NCBI GenBank assembly: GCA_050744245.1
Contig: JBOGGX010000078.1
Coordinates: 1 to 48,470 of the forward strand
DNA from: JBOGGX01 sp050744245
GTDB taxonomy: Bacteria > Actinomycetota > Acidimicrobiia > Acidimicrobiales > JBOGGX01
Direction: 5' to 3'
DNA: 48,470 nucleotides
In this document: positions 41,668 through 48,470 of the stretch, piece by piece
Layout of the letters: each line of letters starts with the position of its first letter
How positions within the stretch are numbered: position 1 is the first letter of the stretch
The notes under the pieces: generated by a model
Seen by the model: only the letters and a program-made list of their open reading frames with translations
Databases searched by the model: none
Told to the model about the DNA's origin: nothing
Made by a program: the position numbers and the translations under genes

Positions 41668-43143
41668 TCAGACCAGGTGATCGACGAAGGCCTCAAGCTG
41701 GCGGAGGTTGCGGCACTCGAAGACCCCGTCGGTCTGGTCGGCGTAGTCGCCGATGATCGAGTCGCCGGTGTCCCAGTACGCCCCGGGCTCGGGGTTGAGC
41801 CAGTAGACGTGGCGGGCCCGCTTGCCCATCTCCTTGAGCACCCACGAGTTGGACGCGTGGTAGTTGTTCCGGGCGTCGCCGAGCACGAGAACGGTGGTCT
41901 TGGGCCCGATCTCGCGGCCCCACCGGTTCCAGAACTCCTCGAACACATGGCCGTAGTCGGAGTGGCCGTCGACCCACACGACGTCGGCTTCCGTGTTGAT
42001 CTTGTGGATCGCCTCGCCGACGTCCTCGGTGGCCTTGAAGTAGTCGGTGACCTCGTCGATGCCGTCGATGAACACGTACGAGCGGACCTTGGCGAACTGG
42101 TGCTGGATCGCGTACACCAGCATCAGCGTGAACCGGGCGAACGCGGCGACGGAGCCGGAGATGTCGGCGACGACCATCAGCTCGGGCTTCGCCGGCCGCG
42201 GGTACTTGAACTTCGGCTCGGCGGGCACGCCGCCGTAGCTCAGCGAGTGACGCACCGTGTTGCGGAAGTCGAGCGGTCCCTTGCGGCCGTGGCGGCGCTT
42301 GCGGGTCAGCCGCGCGGCCAGCTTGCGGGTGAGCGGGTACAGCGCCTTGCGCAGCAGCTGCATCTCTTCGCGAGTGGCGTGCATGAACTCGACGTCCTCG
42401 GGCAGCGGCTTGCGCAGCGTCTTGGCCATCGCCTCGGCGCCTCGGTCAGCGACGAGCCGGCGGCGGATCTCCGCCTCGACCTCGGTCTTGAACTGCTCGA
42501 TGCGGTCCTGGAACTCCTCCCGCTCCAGTCGCTCCTCGAGCGGGGTGAGCCCGCCCTCGGCCGTCTGGCGTGACGCGTCCATCAGCTGCTCGAGCAACGC
42601 GTCGAGGTCGATGTTGCGCAGCGTCCGGTACAGGTAGTAGGTGCCGCCGACCGGGCGGCCAGGCTCCATCGCAGCGAAGCGCTGCACCGACTGGCGGGCC
42701 ATCGCCCGCATCATCGCCTGATCGCCGTTGAGCAGCGCCTGCATCAGCAGGTTGGCGATCTCCTCGGCGGTCAGCGCGTCGAGCCCGCCTCCCGCTGCGC
42801 CGCGGCCCTCGCTCTCGCCGGTCCGCTCCTGCATCTCCCGCCACATCTCGTCGAGGGCGGACTCGTCGGCGTCGAGCAGCCGGAACTCCGGCCCGCGCAA
42901 GCTGAAGTAGACCTCGAACACCGTCTCGAATGCCCGCCAGTGGGCGTTGTTCTTGACGAGCGTCGCCCCGAGCGCATACTTGAACGCGTCGCGGTCGTCG
43001 ATCGGGATGTGCTGCACCGCCTCCATCGCGTCAAGGTTCTCGGTGAGGCTGACCGGCAATCCGGCGTTGCGCAGCTCGATGACGAACCCGTTGAGCAGGT
43101 CCAGCATCTTGGAGCGCGGCACGGCTTCGGCTGTTGCGTTCAT
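41668..43143 (-). CDS. CoxE-like VWA-domain protein
   Basis: The 491-residue protein starts MNATAEAVPRSKMLDLLNGFVIELRNAGLPVSLTENLDAMEA in the usual CoxE/VWA form, then a Glu/Arg-rich helical region. A VWA domain has the MIDAS motif DISGS (D327, S329, S331; VVADISGSVAAF) and metal residues in GHSDYG and LGDARNN. CoxE-like VWA proteins work with MoxR AAA+ ATPases as metal-site or complex assembly chaperones. A MoxR gene lies in the same run, three genes upstream. No carbon monoxide dehydrogenase is near. The gap to the LigD-type gene is 16 bases. It is the last gene of the run. Confidence 0.88.
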   Translation of the reverse strand: MNATAEAVPRSKMLDLLNGFVIELRNAGLPVSLTENLDAMEAVQHIPIDDRDAFKYALGATLVKNNAHWRAFETVFEVYFSLRGPEFRLLDADESALDEMWREMQERTGESEGRGAAGGGLDALTAEEIANLLMQALLNGDQAMMRAMARQSVQRFAAMEPGRPVGGTYYLYRTLRNIDLDALLEQLMDASRQTAEGGLTPLEERLEREEFQDRIEQFKTEVEAEIRRRLVADRGAEAMAKTLRKPLPEDVEFMHATREEMQLLRKALYPLTRKLAARLTRKRRHGRKGPLDFRNTVRHSLSYGGVPAEPKFKYPRPAKPELMVVADISGSVAAFARFTLMLVYAIQHQFAKVRSYVFIDGIDEVTDYFKATEDVGEAIHKINTEADVVWVDGHSDYGHVFEEFWNRWGREIGPKTTVLVLGDARNNYHASNSWVLKEMGKRARHVYWLNPEPGAYWDTGDSIIGDYADQTDGVFECRNLRQLEAFVDHLV

Positions 43144-43159
43144 CGCACGTGTGAGTCAA

Positions 43160-44158
43160 TCACGGTTCGTCGGGGACGCCAGCGTCGGCCGCGCCGGCCC
43201 GCTCGTCCCGGTCGGCCCACGCGAGCAGCTCGTCGATCTTGAACACCGCCTCGTCGATGTCGGCGTGGAGGTCACCGAGCTCGGCGAAGCGCCTGGCGAC
43301 GGTCGCCATCGTCAGGTCGGCTGGCTCGACGGCGTCGACCTCGCTCCACGTGATCGGCGCCGACACACGAGCGTCGGGCACGCCGCGCACCGAGTAGGCG
43401 GAGGCCATCGTGTGGTCACGGGCGTTCTGGTTGTAGTCGACGAACACCGCGGCGGGATCGCGGTCGTCTCGCCACCACGTCGTCGTCACCACATCGGGAG
43501 CCCGGCGTTCCACCTCGCGGGCGAACGCCAGCGCCGCCCGCCGTACCTCCCCGAACCGGTGCGACGGCGCGATCCGCACGTAGATGTGGATCCCCCGGCC
43601 GCCGGTGGTCTTGGGCCACCCGACCGCCCCGATTTCGTCCAACAGCTCGCGGACGACGCCGGCGACTCGGCGCACGGTCGCGAACGGGCACGCCGGCATC
43701 GGGTCGAGGTCGATTCGCCACTCATCGGGCTTCTCCGTGTCCGCCCGGCGCGAGTTCCACGGATGGAACTCGACCGTCGACATCTGCACCGCCCAGATCA
43801 CGTGGGCGAGCTCCGTGACACAGAGCTCATCGGCATACCGCCCGTACCGCGGGAAGTGGACCCGCACCGTCTCCAGCCACGGCGGGGCACCGGCTGGCAC
43901 TCGCTTCTGGTGAACCTTCTCACCGCTCACGCCAGTCGGGTAGCGATGCATCATGCACGGCCGCTCACGCAAGGCGTTGACGATCCCCGGCCCGACGGCG
44001 ACGTAGTACTCGACCAGGTCGAGCTTGGTCGCCCCGGTCACCGGGAAGTACACCCGGTCCGGGTTGGAGATCCTGACGGTGCGCTCGCCCACCTGCACTT
44101 CGACCGCAGGTGCCTTCGACGCCGCCACGCCGCGACCATACCCGTCGGCGCGAATCAC
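43160..44158 (-). CDS. LigD-type polymerase domain (AEP primase-polymerase), stand-alone
   Basis: The 332-residue protein is the polymerase module of NHEJ ligase LigD without ligase or nuclease parts. Conserved residues are visible: catalytic D150 and D152 (WRIDLDPMP), D241 (VFVDYNQNARDHTMASAYSVR), H191 (TTGGRGIHIYV) and the HPWNSR segment. A basic SGEKVHQKRVP segment sits near residues 78-88. Such domains add nucleotides, often ribonucleotides, at DNA ends. No Ku or ligase gene is in the window, so its partner is elsewhere or it acts in another process. The start is GTG 44158; GTG 44128 is an alternative. It sits between the ODP-type MBL and VWA genes in the run. Confidence 0.9.
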   Translation of the reverse strand: MIRADGYGRGVAASKAPAVEVQVGERTVRISNPDRVYFPVTGATKLDLVEYYVAVGPGIVNALRERPCMMHRYPTGVSGEKVHQKRVPAGAPPWLETVRVHFPRYGRYADELCVTELAHVIWAVQMSTVEFHPWNSRRADTEKPDEWRIDLDPMPACPFATVRRVAGVVRELLDEIGAVGWPKTTGGRGIHIYVRIAPSHRFGEVRRAALAFAREVERRAPDVVTTTWWRDDRDPAAVFVDYNQNARDHTMASAYSVRGVPDARVSAPITWSEVDAVEPADLTMATVARRFAELGDLHADIDEAVFKIDELLAWADRDERAGAADAGVPDEP

Positions 44159-44191
44159 TTGAGGACGTCCGGCGCGCAGTGTCCCCCGGTT

Positions 44192-44920
44192 TCAGGCCGC
44201 GGTGATCAACGCCTCGTAGCCGGCGGCGAGGTCGTCGAGCGCCTGCTTGCCGTCACCCTGGAACGACGACCCGTGCATGATCGCCAACGTCGTCGGCCGC
44301 AGCTCACCGAGCGCCCGCATCGTGGCGGCCGTCTGCGGCGCCAGGGTGGACGCGTGGAACATCGCCTCCGCCGCCATCGCCGCACCGACCAGGTCGTCGG
44401 TGGTCAGTGCCGGCCCGGCGCCGACCTGGCTGAACAGGTCGCCGCACAGCAGCGTGCCCGTCGACTCCTCGTAGAGCACCTGCGCCTCCCATCCGTGGGG
44501 CACGTGCGGGGTCGAGATCTGGCGCAGCCGCTTGCCGCCGATGTCGATCACGTCGCCCTCGGCGAGTGCCCGTGGTGGACGATCGCACAGGTCGTTGAGC
44601 GACACGTCACAGCCGAGGGCGCCGAACGCGACGACGCTGTCGGGAGCTGCCGTCAACCACATGTTCATCGCCCCGCATTCGTCGGACTCGACGTGGCCGA
44701 ACGAGATCCACCGCAGCGACTCGAGCGGCACGATCTTGGCGACCGCTTCGGCCACGAGCGGGAACATCCCCCGCGGACCGGTGTGGAACAGCAGCGGCTC
44801 GTCGGCGACGACGAGGAACTGGTTGAACGTGAAGCCGTCAGGGCTGACGTCGGGGATCCACGTCGAGATCCGGTGGATCCCGTCGGCGATCTCGTCGATC
44901 GTGGGTTGCATTGCTTCCAT
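44192..44920 (-). CDS. ODP-type metallo-beta-lactamase-fold protein
   Basis: The 242-residue protein has the fold of flavodiiron-protein di-iron domains (ODP type), which use HXEXDH rather than HXHXDH. Here the loop is HVESDECGAMN with H76, E78 and D80 intact and Glu at the usual second His position (81). Later ligands appear as a His in STPHVPHGWE, an Asp in LLCGDLFSQVG and a His in IMHGSS. It has no flavodoxin or rubredoxin part. Sensing or chemistry of oxygen or nitric oxide is the likely theme from the family, not demonstrated. It lies 33 bases before the LigD-type gene and 37 bases after the TPR gene. Confidence 0.82.
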   Translation of the reverse strand: MEAMQPTIDEIADGIHRISTWIPDVSPDGFTFNQFLVVADEPLLFHTGPRGMFPLVAEAVAKIVPLESLRWISFGHVESDECGAMNMWLTAAPDSVVAFGALGCDVSLNDLCDRPPRALAEGDVIDIGGKRLRQISTPHVPHGWEAQVLYEESTGTLLCGDLFSQVGAGPALTTDDLVGAAMAAEAMFHASTLAPQTAATMRALGELRPTTLAIMHGSSFQGDGKQALDDLAAGYEALITAA

Positions 44921-44957
44921 GCCCTGACGGCGTTCAATGCCGGCCGCCTCCGTTCAC

Positions 44958-46895
44958 TCAGGACTGAACGATCCAACGGGTCGCATCGCCGTCGTCCGGG
45001 TCGAAGACGCAGTAGAGGCCAGTACGAACGCGTCGATCCAGCACCGCGCCTGCATCGGGGAGCGCTTCGGCGATCTTGGAGATCGCCGACCGCAGCGCCC
45101 GGGTGACGTTGAGCCGGGCACGCTCGGCGGTCGACGCGGCGCGCCGGGCTCGCCCGCCGAGGCCGTACGCCTCCGCAAGCTGGCCGACGAGCTCGTCGAG
45201 CTCGGCCTGCAGCGCTTCCGCGGTGTCCAGGCGTCCCGCGGCCAGCGCGTCGTCAGCGTCGGCGCGCAGCGATTCGATGCGTCTCCGGTACACCGTCCGC
45301 GCCTGGGCGTCGGACATCTCGCCGGCGTCGCCGATCGCCCGGCGATCGACCTGTCCGCTCGGGTCGAGTCCCTCGATGCGATCGACGAGGTCGAGCGCGT
45401 GGTGCTCGACGCCTGGTCGGCCGAGGAGCACAGCGAGATAGCCGAGGCCCTTCTGGTCGCGCAGCCGGACCTGCGTTCCCGCGCACGCCGCATCCCACAG
45501 ATTTCCGTCGCGCCGCAACACGGCGGTGCGCCGCTCTGCCCGATCTTTCCGTCGGCTGGGGTCGAGTCGCTCGAGCACGGCGATGTCGTCAGCCCCGAGC
45601 ACGACGTCGAGCGACTGCAAGATCGCGGCAGCCGCCGCGGCATCGACCGCGGCGCTCTCCTGCGCTCCCGCATCGAGATGCAGGCGGGCGAGCAGGATCA
45701 GCGACTGGGCGCGCACCCACGGCAGCTCGCGAGGGTCGACCTGGTCGAGTCCACGCTCGGCAACGGCGATGGCCTCGTCGAGGTCACCGGATGCGGCGAG
45801 CACGCGGGCGTGGACACCGGCCGTGCGGGCCTGCAGCGCAGGGATGTCGAGGTCGCCGGTTCGCCGCAGCAGCTCGGTGCACGCGGAGACCGCGGACTCG
45901 AGGTCGCCTGCGGCGAGCTCGGCCTCGACCAGGACCGTCAGCAAGGCAGCGGCGCGAACCCGGTCGCTGCCGATGACCCGTAGGCCCCGACGCGCGGCCG
46001 CGCAGGCCAAGTCGACATCCCCGCGTCCGAGGTGAAGGCGGGCGGCCGGGAGCAGTGCTTGGATGGCCTGGTCCTTGCCGAGGAGCAGGGCTTCGGCCTC
46101 GGCGAACCGCCCCTGCAGGACGCGCAGGTCGGCGAGGGCGATGTCGGGGTGCCAGCTCGTGGTCGGCATCACCGCGGCGAACTCGGCCTGGGCACGAAGG
46201 AGGATCTCCTCCGCCTCACCCCAGCGACCGAGCTCGACCAGCAGCGTCGCCTGGACGCTCTCGCAGTGGCTGGACAAGAAGACGGGCGGGCCGGGTCGCG
46301 CGCTGATCAAGCCGTGGTCACGCAGCAGGCGGGCCCACGATCCGGCGCGGGCGAAGTCGACCGCGTAGTAGCAGGCCGTGAAGAACGAGCACACCGACTT
46401 GGCGGCGGTGTCGGCATCGTCGGCCGGGCCGCAGGCCAACGCCATCGCCTCGTCGAGCAACTCCATCCCGACGTCGACCCTCCCGGCCTGGACGTGCGCC
46501 AGCCCAGCGTCGGCCAATGCCTTGGTCTCGAGGTTCACGTCACCGAACCGCCGGGCCCGGTCGAGCGCCAGCTCGGCGGCTGCGAGCAGCTCGGCCGGGT
46601 CGTCGACGTCGCATCCCATCGCCGCCACCGCGACCCACCCCTGCTCGACGCATGGTGGCTCCCGCTCGATCGCCCGCCACGCCCGCTTGAACCAGGCCCG
46701 GCTCGCCGTCAGGTTCCCGAGGACGTTGGCGTAGAGGTCGCCGAGGCGGGCGGAGACCATCGCCGCACCACGGTTGTCGCCGGCAGCCGTGCAGGCGCGG
46801 ATCGCAGCAGACAGGTGGACGACTGCGCTCTCGGCGTCATTTTGGTCGAGCGCGTCCGCAGCAAGCTGGACCGCTCGATCCGCTTCCCCGATCAC
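44958..46895 (-). CDS. TPR protein with AfsR/LuxR-type C-terminal effector region
   Basis: The 645-residue protein is helical for about 440 residues with TPR-like pairs (ALDQNDAESAVVHLSAAIRACTAAGD, ALADAGLAHVQAGRVDVGMELLDEAM, and others). The C-terminal ~190 residues (NLWDAACAGTQVRLRDQKGLGYLAVLL, DAQARTVYRRRIESLRADADDALAAG, GGRARRAASTAERARLNVTRALRSAI) match a region at the end of many mycobacterial AAA/LuxR-type and adenylate cyclase-type regulators. Its role there is not known, and no DNA-binding or enzyme motif is visible here. It probably reports the state of a partner. Gaps are 30 bases to moxR and 37 to the ODP gene, so it is part of the run. Confidence 0.75.
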   Translation of the reverse strand: MIGEADRAVQLAADALDQNDAESAVVHLSAAIRACTAAGDNRGAAMVSARLGDLYANVLGNLTASRAWFKRAWRAIEREPPCVEQGWVAVAAMGCDVDDPAELLAAAELALDRARRFGDVNLETKALADAGLAHVQAGRVDVGMELLDEAMALACGPADDADTAAKSVCSFFTACYYAVDFARAGSWARLLRDHGLISARPGPPVFLSSHCESVQATLLVELGRWGEAEEILLRAQAEFAAVMPTTSWHPDIALADLRVLQGRFAEAEALLLGKDQAIQALLPAARLHLGRGDVDLACAAARRGLRVIGSDRVRAAALLTVLVEAELAAGDLESAVSACTELLRRTGDLDIPALQARTAGVHARVLAASGDLDEAIAVAERGLDQVDPRELPWVRAQSLILLARLHLDAGAQESAAVDAAAAAAILQSLDVVLGADDIAVLERLDPSRRKDRAERRTAVLRRDGNLWDAACAGTQVRLRDQKGLGYLAVLLGRPGVEHHALDLVDRIEGLDPSGQVDRRAIGDAGEMSDAQARTVYRRRIESLRADADDALAAGRLDTAEALQAELDELVGQLAEAYGLGGRARRAASTAERARLNVTRALRSAISKIAEALPDAGAVLDRRVRTGLYCVFDPDDGDATRWIVQS

Positions 46896-46925
46896 ACCGA
46901 GAGCGTAGGAGCGGTCGAGGCTGGG

Positions 46926-47804
46926 TCAGGCCTCCTCGACCGAGAGCTCCTTGGCCGCCTTGGTGATGTCGCTCTGGTACTTGAGCAGGATGTGCAACGT
47001 GTCCTTGGCGACCTGCGAGTCGATGGCGTCGAGGTTGAGCAGCAGCAGGGTACGTGTCCAGTCCAGCGTCTCGGAGACGCTCGGCGCCTTCTTGAGGTCC
47101 ATCTGGCGGATCGAGCGCACGACCCGGGCGACCTGGTCGGCGAGGTTCGCCGTCACGCCAGGCACCTTCGCCAGAATGATCTCGCGCTCACGCTCCAGCG
47201 TCGGGTAGTCGACGTGGAGGTAGAGGCAACGCCGCTTCAGCGCCTCGGACAGCTCGCGGGTGTTGTTCGACGTGAGGAACACGAGCGGGATCTGGTTGGC
47301 CGTGATCGTCCCCAGCTCAGGTATCGACACCTGGTAGTCCGACAGCACCTCGAGGAGCAGCGCCTCGGTCTCGACCTCGACGCGGTCGACCTCGTCGATC
47401 AATAGCACGACAGGCTCCGGTGCCTTGATCGCCTCCAGCAGCGGGCGGGTGAGCAGGAACTCCTCGGTGAAGATGTCGTCGTGGACCGCCGACCACGAGT
47501 CGGAGTGGCGGTCGGCCTGGATCCGCAGCAGCTGTTTCTTGTAGTTCCACTCGAACAGCGCCTTGGACTCGTCGAGCCCCTCGTAGCACTGCAGGCGGAT
47601 CAGACGGGAGCCGGTCATCTCGGCGACGGACTTGCCGAGCTGGGTCTTGCCGGTTCCGGCAGGGCCCTCGATGAGCACCGGCTTGCCGAGGCGATCGGCC
47701 AGGAAGGCGACCCCGGCGATGCCTTCGTCCGCCAGGTAGTTGACATCCCGCAACCCGTCGCGAACCTGCTCGACGCTCTCGAAACGCTCTGCCACCCGGC
47801 GCAC
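46926..47804 (-). CDS. MoxR-family AAA+ ATPase
   Basis: The 292-residue protein has Walker A GPAGTGKT (47-54), Walker B VVLLIDEVDRV (about 128-138), sensor 1 FLTSNNTRELSEAL and the MoxR-type arginine finger region LKRRCLYLHVDYP. MoxR ATPases act with VWA proteins as assembly chaperones; the CoxE-like VWA gene is three genes downstream in the same run. GTG 47804 was chosen as the longest start that stays clear of the upstream dyad; GTG 47795 is possible. It is the first gene of the run. A 50-bp dyad lies between it and the divergent partial gene. Confidence 0.9.
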   Translation of the reverse strand: MRRVAERFESVEQVRDGLRDVNYLADEGIAGVAFLADRLGKPVLIEGPAGTGKTQLGKSVAEMTGSRLIRLQCYEGLDESKALFEWNYKKQLLRIQADRHSDSWSAVHDDIFTEEFLLTRPLLEAIKAPEPVVLLIDEVDRVEVETEALLLEVLSDYQVSIPELGTITANQIPLVFLTSNNTRELSEALKRRCLYLHVDYPTLEREREIILAKVPGVTANLADQVARVVRSIRQMDLKKAPSVSETLDWTRTLLLLNLDAIDSQVAKDTLHILLKYQSDITKAAKELSVEEA

Positions 47805-47855
47805 GTTACCGACCGGTAGCCGCCAACCTCCGACCGGATACCCCGCCCCAACTCC

Positions 47856-47905
47856 ATTTCCACAGACATTTCCGGACAGATCTGACCGATTTTGCCTGTG
47901 GAAAT
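47856..47905. promoter_or_regulatory. 50-bp nested dyad, candidate operator
   Basis: ATTTCCACAG (47856-47865) and CTGTGGAAAT (47896-47905) are perfect inverted repeats. The core CAGATCTG (47877-47884) is a palindrome with the same centre (47880.5). CGG/CCG at 47873-47875 and 47886-47888 adds to the symmetry, so 19 of 25 base pairs match. It is AT-rich for this genome. It lies in the 117-base gap between moxR (-) and the partial gene (+), 16 bases before the latter's ATG. No -35/-10 pair is clear, so it may overlap both promoters. Confidence 0.55.
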
Positions 47906-47921
47906 CGTCTCGGTCTCTACG

Positions 47922-48470
47922 ATGCCGGGCGTGCCGGGGGTGCTGGGCAAGTACGTGGATGCGTTCGTCGACGGGATCGAGGCCGAGCTCGGCACGTTGT
48001 CCGGGAAGGACCATCGCGCCGAGGCGACGATCGAGGCTGGCGATCTCATCGCCGCGGTGTTCGACAGCGACGGGCGGCTGTCGCGCGACGAGCTGCGGGC
48101 GTGGCTCGACGACATCGGCCCGCGCCTCGAACCTCCGGTGATCATCACTCCCGACCGCCTCCGCGCCGGCGGGATGCTGCAAGGCAAGCGCTCGTGGCTC
48201 GACCGCCCGAGCACCCTGTTCGACCTCCTGCTCAAGGCCGACGCCCGGGACAACGGTCGCCGGGCTGCCCGCTACTACGAGCTGGCGATGCGCCTCGCCC
48301 ACGCCGCCGCGGCAGCCGACCTCGTCCCGTCACCGGACGAGATCGCCGCGATCGATCGCTACCGCAGCGTGCTCCTGACTGGGTTCGACGCCGCCGGTGT
48401 GTCGCGGCCAGGTGCCCACGGGCCCGGTGCACCGGTCGTCGCGACGGCCGCCGCGACGACGACCGAGCCC
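47922..48470 (+). CDS. Partial protein, possible TerB-like or AAA-associated N-terminal domain
   Basis: The frame from ATG 47922 is open to the window end (183 codons, no stop), so the C-terminus is missing. The visible part is helical and contains LIAAVFDSDGRLSRDELRAWLDDIG, somewhat like TerB-type acidic loops. Next comes SWLDRPSTLFDLLLKADARD followed by NGRRAARYYELAMRLAHAAAAAD, then an Ala/Pro/Thr tail that looks like a linker. From memory, similar N-terminal regions precede AAA+ ATPases in actinobacteria; this is not verified. It starts 16 bases after the dyad and is divergent from moxR, so joint control with the five-gene run is plausible. Confidence 0.6.
   Translation, partial: MPGVPGVLGKYVDAFVDGIEAELGTLSGKDHRAEATIEAGDLIAAVFDSDGRLSRDELRAWLDDIGPRLEPPVIITPDRLRAGGMLQGKRSWLDRPSTLFDLLLKADARDNGRRAARYYELAMRLAHAAAAADLVPSPDEIAAIDRYRSVLLTGFDAAGVSRPGAHGPGAPVVATAAATTTEP

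Overview
The window is about 48 kb of very GC-rich, gene-dense DNA from an actinobacterium. Gene content and order point to Acidimicrobiia (an Ilumatobacter/Iamia/Microthrix-type lineage), but that placement is inference. The supporting features are a BldD-type regulator, an F420-type luciferase-like oxidoreductase, a PAC2 protein, a class II DAHP synthase, a LytR_C protein and the order comEA, comEC, holA, rpsT, lepA, hrcA, dnaJ, rsmE. That order, with rsfS-nadD and a GH15 trehalase-like gene in the wider neighbourhood, is also found in mycobacteria.

Layout. 1-2.5 kb (+): tail of a secreted protein, a LysM membrane protein and a conserved gene broken by three frame disruptions. 2.5-9.0 kb (-): lepA, hrcA, dnaJ, rsmE, bldD, hemW, a translation, heat-shock and regulator run. 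9.2-13.8 kb: rpsT (+) faces holA (-), followed by a FolP2-like protein and comEC. 14.1-17.3 kb: a DUF2330 protein and a cupredoxin (+) converge on comEA and a thioredoxin/TPR protein (-). 17.4-20.5 kb (+): an APH-like kinase, a PAC2 protein and an LLM oxidoreductase. 20.5-27.8 kb (-): an L,D-transpeptidase lipoprotein, a secreted repeat protein, a fatty acyl-AMP ligase-like protein, a tandem GNAT and leuS. 28.0-28.9 kb (+): tRNA-Ala(GGC), followed at once by a decayed two-module LAGLIDADG-type gene. 28.9-36.8 kb (-): an AMIN-like protein, a phytoene-dehydrogenase-like protein, rsfS, a LytR_C protein, nadD, pncB, pncA and an orphan NuoF-like flavoprotein. 36.9-41.6 kb: a group 2 sigma factor, class II DAHP synthase, TetR (-) and a GH15 enzyme. 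41.7-47.8 kb (-): one run of moxR, a TPR protein, an ODP-type MBL protein, a LigD-type polymerase domain and a CoxE-like VWA protein. It is divergent from a gene cut by the window end.

How the genes work together. pncA, pncB and nadD encode three consecutive steps of NAD salvage (nicotinamide to NaAD) and are translationally coupled; an NADH-oxidising NuoF-like protein heads their run. comEA and comEC are the periplasmic receptor and channel of DNA uptake, though ComEC has lost the metal-ligand motif of its C-terminal domain. The five-gene moxR-to-VWA run combines a AAA+/VWA chaperone pair with a DNA polymerase domain and a di-iron-type MBL protein, and a 50-bp dyad lies in front of it. It is the best candidate here for an undescribed system.

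Small-scale structure includes a 79-bp hairpin element (two copies), a 52-bp repeat pair and a 23-bp repeat pair, all at gene 3' ends, and a 10-bp perfect hairpin just before the DAHP synthase start. I saw no CRISPR array, insertion sequence, prophage or rRNA.
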